In this document: positions 45,775 through 53,390 of the stretch, one piece after another
Layout: every line of letters begins with the position of its first letter
How positions within the stretch are numbered: the stretch's first letter is position 1
Notes under the pieces: generated by a model
Databases searched by the model: none
What the model was told of the DNA's origin: nothing
What the model saw: only the letters and a program-made list of their open reading frames with translations
NCBI RefSeq assembly: GCF_024733565.1
Contig: NZ_JANIOC010000002.1
Location: 186,979 to 250,978 of the forward strand
DNA from: Rossellomorea sp. SC111
GTDB taxonomy: Bacteria; Bacillota; Bacilli; Bacillales; Bacillaceae_B
Direction: 5' to 3'
DNA length: 64,000 bases
Made by a program: the position numbers and the translations under genes

Positions 45775-46788
45775 TTATCGGAAGGTTTGCGTTACCTTCC
45801 CTTTTCCATCATGGACTTCTACTTTTCCGTATGCCCCATTGATGAAGGTAATCTGGGGCGGCTGATGACCACAGTCGATATCATATACCACCGGGATTTG
45901 TAACTCGCTGGCGATTTCATGATACACATCTTCTGCTGAATAGCCATCCACTGGAGTATTAGCGGCACTTCTTCCGAAAAGCAGACCTGAAGAATGGTCT
46001 AACCATCCTGCAAGTTTCATTTGTACGAGTGTACGGCGTAAATCTGCCGTATTTATCTCACAGTTTTCGAAATACCAAATGATCGGTTCATCGACTATAT
46101 ATTTTTTCCTGAAAGAAGCCACATCCCCGAATGGTGTGCCGATAAGGTTTCTGATCACATCGATGCAGCCTCCGAGGACCCGGCCATCCATTTCTACCTT
46201 CCTGTCTCCGATGGTTTTCCAGACCGTGGGCTCCGTTAAATGAAACACTTGTGGTGAAGGCTCTCCATGATTCCATTCTTTTTGATACTTTTGGGATGAT
46301 AATTGGGTTACTGTTGAGCCTTTTTCTGTGGAAAGGACACCTTCCCATTGTTTAGTCGTTGGATCAGTAACCTCTCCTCTCAAGTCAATGAGGTTGGTCC
46401 CATGTGCCGTGGCCATTCCTGTCTTTAAAGTTAATGCAAATAAAAGGGCACTAATATCGGAATATCCGAGCACCCACTTAGGCTTGATATGTTGATAGTC
46501 GATTAATTCGAGCACTTCTATGAGGAGTTCTCCTCCCCAGGGCGGAATGATGAGTGAAATCGAATCATCCTGAAGCATTCTATTTAATTCGGATGCTCTT
46601 TCCGTTGCCGGAGCAGACTTTGCTTTGTGCTGCTTCCAAACGGTTTCACCACACTCTATGCTGTACCCCTCTTCTTCCATTTTAGTTATCGCTTTCTTCA
46701 GCAAATCGTGGAGCTCATCTGGCACGCCTGAGGAAGGTGCGGTCAAGCCCACAGTAGAATGTCTCTTAAGTAATGGGTATGTAATCAT
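45775..46788 (-). CDS. S66 LD-carboxypeptidase-like protein (MccF family)
   Basis: 337 residues. The nucleophile elbow PKWVLGYSDISALLFAL has Ser, and the acid-box Glu and His are expected in EPIIWYFENCE and the ECGHQPP-like IDCGHQPPQITF near the C-terminus. S66 enzymes cut LD-peptide bonds in murein turnover or, as MccF, detoxify microcin-like acyl-adenylates. Bracketed on both sides by 65-bp repeats of the same subtype. Confidence 0.87.
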   Translation of the reverse strand: MITYPLLKRHSTVGLTAPSSGVPDELHDLLKKAITKMEEEGYSIECGETVWKQHKAKSAPATERASELNRMLQDDSISLIIPPWGGELLIEVLELIDYQHIKPKWVLGYSDISALLFALTLKTGMATAHGTNLIDLRGEVTDPTTKQWEGVLSTEKGSTVTQLSSQKYQKEWNHGEPSPQVFHLTEPTVWKTIGDRKVEMDGRVLGGCIDVIRNLIGTPFGDVASFRKKYIVDEPIIWYFENCEINTADLRRTLVQMKLAGWLDHSSGLLFGRSAANTPVDGYSAEDVYHEIASELQIPVVYDIDCGHQPPQITFINGAYGKVEVHDGKGKVTQTFR

Positions 46789-46861
46789 CTCTATCCCCTC
46801 CCAGTGGTTTACCCGATTTTACCAGAATGGTAGAGTGGGGACAAGAATTATTTTCCATTTT

Positions 46862-46926
46862 GAGGGACGGACCTTCTCTAATCATATTATGGTAAACCCA
46901 GTTTGATAGATGGAGGTCCGTCCCTC
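46862..46926. repeat. 65-bp paired repeat, 5' side of the S66 peptidase
   Basis: GAGGGACGGACCT ... AGGTCCGTCCCTC with interior ATTATGGTAAAC, as at 45699 and in the same orientation. Confidence 0.9.
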
Positions 46927-47049
46927 AGTACAACAATTATTTACAATAATTTGAACGATTTGAAAAGGTTCATGGGATTTGGGGTGTTTGGGAGGTTTGT
47001 ATGGTAGAATGATTTGGTTGCGTAAAATTGGGTTTATGGAGGTACTATT

Positions 47050-48363
47050 TTGGAAAAGAAGACGGTGAAACAAAGCCTGGCGGTTTTGATGATATCATTT
47101 ATGGCGATGACGCCTTTTCAGCAGACGGCACATGGTAAATCAACAGTAGAAATCAATGCAGATGCTGCAATATTAGTAGAAGCAGATACAGGTAAGATTG
47201 TTTATAGTGAACATGAAGACAAGGCACTCGGTATTGCCAGCATGACGAAAATGATGACGGAGTACCTTGTGTTAGAAGCGATTGAAAAAGGGAAAATAAC
47301 ATGGGATCAAACGTATAAAGTAAGCGATAAGGTATATCAATTAGCCAATGCTCCCGGATTAAGCAATGTTCCATTAAGAGCAGGTGAAGAATATACGGTA
47401 AGGGAATTGTACGATGCGATGGTCATCAAGTCCGGTAATGGTGCCGCGATTGCGCTTTCTGAGGTGGTGGCTGGTTCGGAAGGGGAATTTGTGAAGATGA
47501 TGAATGCCAAAGGGAAGGAACTTGGCTTTGAACATTATCAATTCGTCAATTCCTCCGGGCTCAGTAACTACGATATGCTGGGGATGTATCCTGAAGGAAC
47601 CGATGTGAATGATGAGAATGTGGTATCAGCGGAAGATATGGCAACCCTTGCCTATTACCTCCTTCATGATTTCCCTGAAGTATTGGAAACATCAAGCCTC
47701 ACTTCAAAAGTATTCAGACCCGGGACAAGTGAAGAACTGGTCATGAAAAACACAAATGGCCTATTAAAGGGTAAATCCTATCATTACAAAGGTGCAGATG
47801 GCCTGAAGACAGGCACGACTCCCTTCGCCGGTTCCACCTTTACCGGGACGGCAAAAAGAAATGGGGTCCGTTACATTACTGTCATTCTTGACGCAAAGGA
47901 TGAATACGGTCAGCCAAGCAGTGCAGAACGATTTATTCAAGCGAGAGAACTCCTCGATTACGGTTTTGATGAATTTAAGACTGTAAACTATGACTTGGAT
48001 AGCATCGAAAAGAAAAAGAAGCATACCATACCGGTTCCGAATGGGAAAGAGCAGGAAGTGACAATTAAGGTCGACAAACCTCTCTCTATCCGCTTAACGG
48101 ATGAGGAAAAAGACAAGGTGAAAACCAAACTGAATCTCGATGAAAAAAAAGTCAACGAGGATGGGTCCCTTATTGCTCCTATTGAAAAAGGAGAAAAGAT
48201 CGGGGAAATGGTTATCGATACAAAAGAAAAAGAAGAATATATCTTTGACAATAAGTCTTCAGCATATAAGGTGGATGTTTATGCGGCAGAATCCGTAAAG
48301 AAAGCGAGCTGGATTGTCAGAAGTGCGCGCGGCATTCAGGATTTTTTCGGTAATCTCTTCTAA
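47050..48363 (+). CDS. dacA: D-alanyl-D-alanine carboxypeptidase DacA (PBP5)
   Basis: 437 residues, TTG start with GGAGG seven bases upstream. Signal peptide (LAVLMISFMAMTPFQQTAHG), then the penicilloyl motifs: SMTK (IASMTKMMTEYLVL), SGN (VIKSGNGAAIALSE) and KTG (LKTGTTPFAGSTF), and the C-terminal beta domain with membrane-associating end VRSARGIQDFFGNLF. Trims the terminal D-Ala of peptidoglycan stem peptides. B. subtilis DacA has 443 residues. Confidence 0.95.
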   Translation: MEKKTVKQSLAVLMISFMAMTPFQQTAHGKSTVEINADAAILVEADTGKIVYSEHEDKALGIASMTKMMTEYLVLEAIEKGKITWDQTYKVSDKVYQLANAPGLSNVPLRAGEEYTVRELYDAMVIKSGNGAAIALSEVVAGSEGEFVKMMNAKGKELGFEHYQFVNSSGLSNYDMLGMYPEGTDVNDENVVSAEDMATLAYYLLHDFPEVLETSSLTSKVFRPGTSEELVMKNTNGLLKGKSYHYKGADGLKTGTTPFAGSTFTGTAKRNGVRYITVILDAKDEYGQPSSAERFIQARELLDYGFDEFKTVNYDLDSIEKKKKHTIPVPNGKEQEVTIKVDKPLSIRLTDEEKDKVKTKLNLDEKKVNEDGSLIAPIEKGEKIGEMVIDTKEKEEYIFDNKSSAYKVDVYAAESVKKASWIVRSARGIQDFFGNLF

Positions 48364-48466
48364 CGGATAAATCAATCGTTAATGATTGAGTTGGATTTAG
48401 GGTTTGCTTTTCTATCCCGTTCGTGTCAAACTTATTTAGTCAAGGATTTAGAAAGCAGGTGGCATA

Positions 48467-48859
48467 ATGATAGAAGTAAAACTATCGTCTCTTAGCGACG
48501 GAGATCTTAATCGTGGAGTTTTTGCAAAAAGAGATATAACTAAAGGAGAGCTGGTTCATGAAGCACCAGTCATCCCATACCCTAACGAGGAACATGAGCA
48601 TATCGAGAAGACGTTCCTGGCGGATTATGTATTTGAATACGGAATCAATCACACAGCACTTCTACTAGGATACGGAATGTTGTTCAACCATTCATATACA
48701 CCCAATACGACTTACGAAATCAATTTTGATAATCATACTTTCGACTTTTATGCGTATAAAGATATTCAAGCCGGAGAAGAACTGCTTATTAATTATAATG
48801 GCGAAGAGGATAATAATGAGCCGCTTTGGTTTAATAAAGATAAGAATGAAGAAGAATAA
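48467..48859 (+). CDS. SET-domain protein (putative lysine methyltransferase)
   Basis: 130 residues: RGVFAKRDITKGELVHEAP, LGYGMLFNHSYTPNTTYE (the NH..S/T.PN motif), and AYKDIQAGEELLINYNGEE (EEL.xxYG type). The minimal SET core is present, without the pre/post-SET cysteines. SAM-dependent methylation of a protein Lys is possible; the target in bacteria is not known. Monocistronic with a terminator. Confidence 0.8.
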   Translation: MIEVKLSSLSDGDLNRGVFAKRDITKGELVHEAPVIPYPNEEHEHIEKTFLADYVFEYGINHTALLLGYGMLFNHSYTPNTTYEINFDNHTFDFYAYKDIQAGEELLINYNGEEDNNEPLWFNKDKNEEE

Positions 48860-48861
48860 TG

Positions 48862-48893
48862 AAAAAAGGGACTTCCAAGTTGGAGGTCCTTTT
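48862..48893 (+). terminator. terminator after the SET gene
   Basis: AAAAAAGGGACTTCC and GGAGGTCCTTTTTT with a short loop. Confidence 0.85.
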
Positions 48894-48903
48894 TTCATTT
48901 ATT

Positions 48904-49002
48904 GAGGGACGGACCTCTTTAAATGCTCCAGATGCGATTAAGAATCCGCATGAAACCTGAATTCCTCATGGAGATGGTATGTTAATTCGAGGTCCGTCCC
49001 TC
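48904..49002. repeat. 99-bp paired repeat overlapping the end of the EcsC gene
   Basis: GAGGGACGGACCTC ... GAGGTCCGTCCCTC. The right arm encodes the last residues of EcsC (Glu-Gly-Arg-Thr-Ser-Asn) and its stop. The interior begins TTTAAATGCTC, close to the 52277 copy. Confidence 0.9.
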
Positions 49003-49803
49003 TTCCAGTTTCGCGAGGATCCTTCTCTTACGGTAGAGCATGCGACCGGTCTCTCCTATGTCTTTGATCATGGATTTATTGATGAAGGATCCGAACAGGA
49101 TACCGGCGATAGGAATCATTTGAAAGAGTTTTTTCCATCCGAAGTTGTCACGAAAGCTGATCATCACTTCCCTCCACCCCTGCAGCTGGGAAAGGGTTTG
49201 CTCTCTTTTATCCTTCTTTTCCCCATTAAAGTCCTCCAGTTCTTGTAATATAGCTTGTTTACCTACAATGTCTGATGAAACAAATTGGAGGCATTTGATG
49301 ATAAAAATGCGCTCTTCTTGATCATTGGGATCATAACCGTAGCACAAGGCTATTTCTTGAAGGGTTTTAAGTGATATGCCCAGAATGAATGGGATATCGA
49401 TACTTAATGTCAGAAAACCACCGATACCTGTAGTGGCACCTTGAGTCATCGCCACCTTTTTCCTCATACCCACGATTCCTTCGCTCACTTGATCCATATA
49501 GTTAAGGGGAAGAGCTTCAATTTTCTTTAGGGTTAAACCAGTCTCTCCCGTTTTTTGGATGAATCGATTTAAGACTTCCTTCTCACTTGTCAGGTGACTC
49601 CCGCCTTTTTGTATGTAGCTCCCTATTTCATCCAAGGCTTGTCCGATTTTATTATGTACCATTTGAGGGGTGATCCGATCAAGAATCATAAATGGAATCC
49701 TACCGAGTTTCTCCCAGAACCACAATCCTTTTTGATCATCTGTCCATTCATTGACAATCTTAAGTTCCTTTAAGAGAGCCTCTTTCGTTTCTTCTTGACG
49801 CAT
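48982..49803 (-). CDS. EcsC-family protein
   Basis: 273 residues. Family features: VSEGIVGMRKKVAMTQGATTGIGGFLTLSIDIPFILGISLKTLQEIALCYGYDP and KLFQMIPIAGILFGSFINKSMIKDIGETGRMLYRKR. EcsC-like proteins are membrane-associated and of uncertain function; this one is not next to EcsAB genes. The C-terminus ends with the residues encoded by the adjacent repeat arm, so the original end may have been different. Confidence 0.82.
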   Translation of the reverse strand: MRQEETKEALLKELKIVNEWTDDQKGLWFWEKLGRIPFMILDRITPQMVHNKIGQALDEIGSYIQKGGSHLTSEKEVLNRFIQKTGETGLTLKKIEALPLNYMDQVSEGIVGMRKKVAMTQGATTGIGGFLTLSIDIPFILGISLKTLQEIALCYGYDPNDQEERIFIIKCLQFVSSDIVGKQAILQELEDFNGEKKDKREQTLSQLQGWREVMISFRDNFGWKKLFQMIPIAGILFGSFINKSMIKDIGETGRMLYRKRRILAKLEEGRTSN

Positions 49804-49825
49804 GTTACAGCTCCTTTCGATTGCG

Positions 49826-49857
49826 TATAAAAAAACAGGCTTAGAAGCCTGTTTTTT
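49826..49857. terminator. bidirectional terminator
   Basis: AAAAAAACAGGCTT-AGAAG-family stem AAGCCTGTTTTTTT; perfect, just past the CNNM/CorC gene stop. Confidence 0.88.
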
Positions 49858-49866
49858 TAGCGTATT

Positions 49867-51135
49867 TTAAACCAGGTCTCCGGTTTTTTCTTCTAAGATT
49901 TCCACCTTAATTGTGCGTACCCGGCGGTTATCCACTTCTTCGACGCTCACCTTCAAGTTTTCATAATCGAAGCTGTCGCCTTCTGATGGGAGGTCTTCGA
50001 AGCTTTCAACGACCCATCCCCCAATTGTATGATAAGAGCTTTCAGGCTCTGGTACGTCGAGTAACTCTGTGAATTCATCCAATTGATATTGGGAATCGAA
50101 TCGATATTCTTTATCGCTGATTTTCCTCATGGAATGAGTTTTCTCATCTTGCTCATCCCAGATTTCCCCTACAATCTCTTCCAGGATATCTTCAAGGGTG
50201 ATGATTCCGGTGGTTCCACCAAATTCATCCACTACAATGGCCATATGCACATTGTTCTTTTGAAGCTTAGTAAGAAGAGAAGAGATTTTAACCGATTCAA
50301 ATACAAACATCGGTTCACGGATCAATTCCCGGATGTTCACTTCACCGAACTTAATCAAGTGTGTGAAGAACTCTTTTTCAGAGAGAATTCCGATAATGTT
50401 ATCGATATGATCCTCATATACTGGAACCCTCGAAAACCGTTCTTCAAAGAACATTTCTTTGATTTCTTCTATCGGCTGGTTCACCTCAACGGCCATCACA
50501 TCGATCCTAGGCGTCAAAACCTCGGTAGCAAGGATATCATCAAAGTCCATGGAGCGGTGAATCAACTCCCTTTCTTCTTTATCGATGACTCCTTCTTCTT
50601 CACTAATATCGAGCATCACCTTTAACTCTTCCTCTGTGACAGACGGCATCTCGTGATCTTTTGAGAAGAATTTCGATACCAACTCCTTTAATTTAATAAA
50701 AAAGAAGTTGATCGGTGTAAGGACCTTGATTAAGAAAAATAGCACGCCGGATATGGTCAGGGAATATGTTTCTGCGTTTTCTTTAGCCAATGATTTCGGG
50801 AGAATTTCACCGAAAATCAGAATTAACAGCGTCATGACAAACGTACTGATGATAAGACCCGTGTTTCCTCCGAAAATATCTGTCGCAAGCTTTGCTGAAA
50901 TACTTGCTGCCGCGATGTTCACGATATTGTTCCCGACTAATATCGTAGACAGGGCTTTATCAAAATTCTCAGCAATATAATGCGCTTTAATGCTTCCTCT
51001 TCTTCCTTCACTTACGAAATTCTTAAGTCTAATCTTATTGACGCTTGAGTAAGCCGTTTCCGCCGATGAGAAAAAGGCAGATAAAAGGATTAATGCTCCT
51101 AGTAATACTAATGAATTCAGTGGTATATCGTCCAA
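49867..51135 (-). CDS. CNNM/CorC-family transporter with CBS pair (HlyC/CorC type)
   Basis: 422 residues: N-terminal CNNM (DUF21) membrane domain with LLSAFFSSAETAYSSVNKIRL and IFGEILPKSLAKENAE, two CBS repeats (TPRIDVMAVEVNQPIEEIKE, IVVDEFGGTTGIITLEDILEEIVGEIWDE), and a C-terminal CorC_HlyC domain (EYRFDSQYQLDEFTELLDV). Such proteins act in Mg2+ or other cation efflux. Several paralogues exist in B. subtilis (YhdP, YqhB, YrkA, YugS). Confidence 0.87.
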   Translation of the reverse strand: MDDIPLNSLVLLGALILLSAFFSSAETAYSSVNKIRLKNFVSEGRRGSIKAHYIAENFDKALSTILVGNNIVNIAAASISAKLATDIFGGNTGLIISTFVMTLLILIFGEILPKSLAKENAETYSLTISGVLFFLIKVLTPINFFFIKLKELVSKFFSKDHEMPSVTEEELKVMLDISEEEGVIDKEERELIHRSMDFDDILATEVLTPRIDVMAVEVNQPIEEIKEMFFEERFSRVPVYEDHIDNIIGILSEKEFFTHLIKFGEVNIRELIREPMFVFESVKISSLLTKLQKNNVHMAIVVDEFGGTTGIITLEDILEEIVGEIWDEQDEKTHSMRKISDKEYRFDSQYQLDEFTELLDVPEPESSYHTIGGWVVESFEDLPSEGDSFDYENLKVSVEEVDNRRVRTIKVEILEEKTGDLV

Positions 51136-51177
51136 AAAAAAGTCACTCTCCTGTAATTGCTTATCTATTATGCTGGA

Positions 51178-51588
51178 TCAACCAGAAAAAACCATTAATG
51201 TTTGAAATAAGGCCAAAGCCTGTGGGGAAACCTGCTTCAACATGCGCTTTCGATCTTCATCCCCTAGTGTATCCATCACCTGCAGGACTTCATGTAATTC
51301 ATTATGCAAATGCTTCATTTCATTTCGTATATGCTTTACCTGCTTTTCAAGCACCGATTGATCGATCTGATGGGACTTCAATAAAATCATACGATCTTTG
51401 ATTTCATGCAAGGTCATTTTCATTTGCTGACATTGTTCAATCAGTTTCAAGTCGGCTAATGACTCTTCATGATAGTATCGATAATTATTATGGGACCGGT
51501 CGCACTTCAATAATCCCATTTTTGTGTAATAGTCTATGGTTCGCTTGGATACTTCACTTAACTTCGATAGCTCGCCTATTCGATACAA
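51178..51588 (-). CDS. MerR-family transcription regulator
   Basis: 136 residues. The winged helix-turn-helix is clear: MYRIGELSKLSEVSKRTIDYYTKMGLLKCDRSHNNYRYY, then a coiled coil (LEKQVKHIRNEMKHLHNELHEVL). No metal-binding Cys pattern, so the inducer is unknown. A REPIN-like copy lies upstream at 51660. Target genes may be the neighbours. Confidence 0.88.
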   Translation of the reverse strand: MYRIGELSKLSEVSKRTIDYYTKMGLLKCDRSHNNYRYYHEESLADLKLIEQCQQMKMTLHEIKDRMILLKSHQIDQSVLEKQVKHIRNEMKHLHNELHEVLQVMDTLGDEDRKRMLKQVSPQALALFQTLMVFSG

Positions 51589-51659
51589 CTTCCCAAGTGA
51601 TCACCTCTAGAGTAGTATACTGCATTTTAATAAAACCGTACAGTTAAACGTTACGGTTT

Positions 51660-51756
51660 AGGGACGGACCTCGAAAATCTATCTACTTCATGGGTGAAAC
51701 GCATGCTGGTTAGGGATTCGCCCTGAAATATTGCGATGTTTTGAGGTCCGTCCCTC
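51660..51756. repeat. 97-bp paired repeat, 3' side of the DUF4306 gene
   Basis: AGGGACGGACCTC ... GAGGTCCGTCCCTC; ends 19 bases before the DUF4306 stop. Confidence 0.9.
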
Positions 51757-51775
51757 TAGTTCAAATGTATTCCTA

Positions 51776-52258
51776 TTAATTTTGGTTGAAAGGTCTTCTT
51801 AATCGTAAGAATGGAACTACGTGAATGAGACTCGCTGCTACTATCATCAATGCCCCCGCCGATAGCAACAACCAAAATAATGCGTTGCCGCCTGTAGTTG
51901 GTGAAGAGGAAATGATAAAACTTAACGCAAGGTAGATCATGCCCATTAAAGCCAGGCAAATCCGGAATCCCGCTTGCTTAAATACTCTAAATCCAAACAA
52001 TATTAATAGATAGCTGGCACTGATTATCATCATTCCAGGGTAAAGTGGCGAGAACTTAGCTGCATATACAAAGAAATCAAGGGTAACAATATCATTCGAA
52101 TTCGTTACACTTCCATGAACCATCTCACTTAATGGAGCCGAATACCTCCATTCCCAGGAATGATCCAGTAATGCACTCCCCTCATACCAAGAAACCAAAG
52201 TCGAAAAACCGAGTACAAGCATTCCAATTCCTACTTGAGACCAATATTTAATAGACAT
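51776..52258 (-). CDS. DUF4306 (YjdJ-like) membrane protein
   Basis: 160 residues with four hydrophobic segments. The start LVSWYEGSALLDHSWEWRYS (W-Y-E-G-S...E-W-x-Y-S) matches the DUF4306 pattern. Function unknown. Tightly bracketed by two ~98-bp repeats, each 18-19 bp from the gene's ends, which may have moved or exchanged it as a unit. Confidence 0.7.
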   Translation of the reverse strand: MSIKYWSQVGIGMLVLGFSTLVSWYEGSALLDHSWEWRYSAPLSEMVHGSVTNSNDIVTLDFFVYAAKFSPLYPGMMIISASYLLILFGFRVFKQAGFRICLALMGMIYLALSFIISSSPTTGGNALFWLLLSAGALMIVAASLIHVVPFLRLRRPFNQN

Positions 52259-52276
52259 AACCTACTTCTCTCCTTT

Positions 52277-52375
52277 GAGGGACGGACCTCAATAAATGCT
52301 CTATTTTTTGATTAAAATCTTTATTTATCAAGGGATCCACCCTTAAATAAGGTGTCAAATTGAGGTCCGTCCCTT
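52277..52375. repeat. 99-bp paired repeat, 5' side of the DUF4306 gene
   Basis: GAGGGACGGACCTC ... GAGGTCCGTCCCTTA; its right end overlaps the TAA stop of the nucleotidyltransferase gene. Interior begins AATAAATGCTC. Confidence 0.9.
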
Positions 52376-52943
52376 AATTTATCCCTTGGACTTTCACCTT
52401 TGGCCATTTCTTATCCCACTGCTTTTCCTGCACCCTTTTTTCATATATGGAAGACAGTGCCTCTTTCTCTTTAAAGGGTGGGGTCGGCTTTATTTGAAGA
52501 GAGGTCAAGTCTTCTATCCCCCATGGTGCAACTAAAATAAGTTCATTCTTCTCGTTCAGCTTCAGTGCAATAGAGGTAGCAGTCTCCGGAAAACGGGAAA
52601 CGGCATCGATTGTAGAGGTATATGGCTCTTCTCCATTAATAATATGCATCCTTGCCTGGTTTTTCACAGACCAGGGTTCGTCAGGAGCTTTATCCTTCAA
52701 TTTGGATTCTAAATGTTTTTCAAATTGTTCATTTGTATTTGATGCATCAAAGTACACGACATCAATATCCGACAGGTTCGTTCTGTCGGAGTGCCCATGC
52801 AGTGCATCCCACACTTTCGTCCTTACAAACCCTGCACAAATCCACCAGTCGGGCAGATGAAGGGTTTGTGCGGTTTTAAGGATGTTCATCATCCAGGAAT
52901 CATTACCTATTAAATCCAATATGTCCTGTTCGGATTTGATCAC
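52374..52943 (-). CDS. nucleotidyltransferase-family protein (NTP_transf_6/DUF925)
   Basis: 189 residues: WWICAGFVRTKVWDALHGH, LSDIDVVYFD (the DID metal motif) and QARMHIINGEEPYTSTIDAVSRFPETATSIAL, typical of DUF925. Substrate unknown. The TAA stop sits in a repeat arm (TTAAGGGACGG), so the C-terminus may have been shaped by the repeat. Confidence 0.8.
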   Translation of the reverse strand: MIKSEQDILDLIGNDSWMMNILKTAQTLHLPDWWICAGFVRTKVWDALHGHSDRTNLSDIDVVYFDASNTNEQFEKHLESKLKDKAPDEPWSVKNQARMHIINGEEPYTSTIDAVSRFPETATSIALKLNEKNELILVAPWGIEDLTSLQIKPTPPFKEKEALSSIYEKRVQEKQWDKKWPKVKVQGIN

Positions 52944-53108
52944 ATTCTTCCCTCCTAATTCCTTCTGGGTTCAATCGAAGACATAATCCAAGATTTCTTC
53001 CATATTTAAATGGAGCATTTTAACTTATTTTACCATAGCTCACAGCGTATAATGGATTCTTTCCTGGTTCCTCTCGATTGTTCGACCAGTGGGGTTTGGA
53101 TCCCACTA

Positions 53109-53141
53109 AAAAATGCCAGGAAGCTTTTTCCTGACATTTCC
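53109..53141 (-). terminator. terminator after the 56-residue membrane peptide
   Basis: AAATGTCAGGAA and TTCCTGGCATTTTTTAG on the minus strand. Confidence 0.85.
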
Positions 53142-53144
53142 CAT

Positions 53145-53315
53145 TCACTGTCCTCCGGTAAACCAGCTGCTAGCTTTCACACGTTCTTCTTCCTGTAGTT
53201 GACTTTCGTGTTGATTGCCTGCTTCAAATGTATTCTGAGAGAATTTCCGTCTTAGAAGACCACTTATTATACCGAAAATAATGGCAATGCCTATAATCCA
53301 CCATAGCATGTGCAT
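53145..53315 (-). CDS. 56-residue single-helix membrane peptide
   Basis: MHMLWWIIGIAIIFGIISGL then a charged, Glu/Gln-rich tail (RRKFSQNTFEAGNQHESQ). One membrane segment. GGAGG lies just before the ATG and a terminator follows the stop. The longer ORF start is unsupported. No family recognised. Confidence 0.6.
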   Translation of the reverse strand: MHMLWWIIGIAIIFGIISGLLRRKFSQNTFEAGNQHESQLQEEERVKASSWFTGGQ

Positions 53316-53390
53316 TACACCTCCATTAGGAATACTTTCCTTACATATACTTACGTTTAAAGAAGCAGTAGGTTTCATATTTGGCAAATA

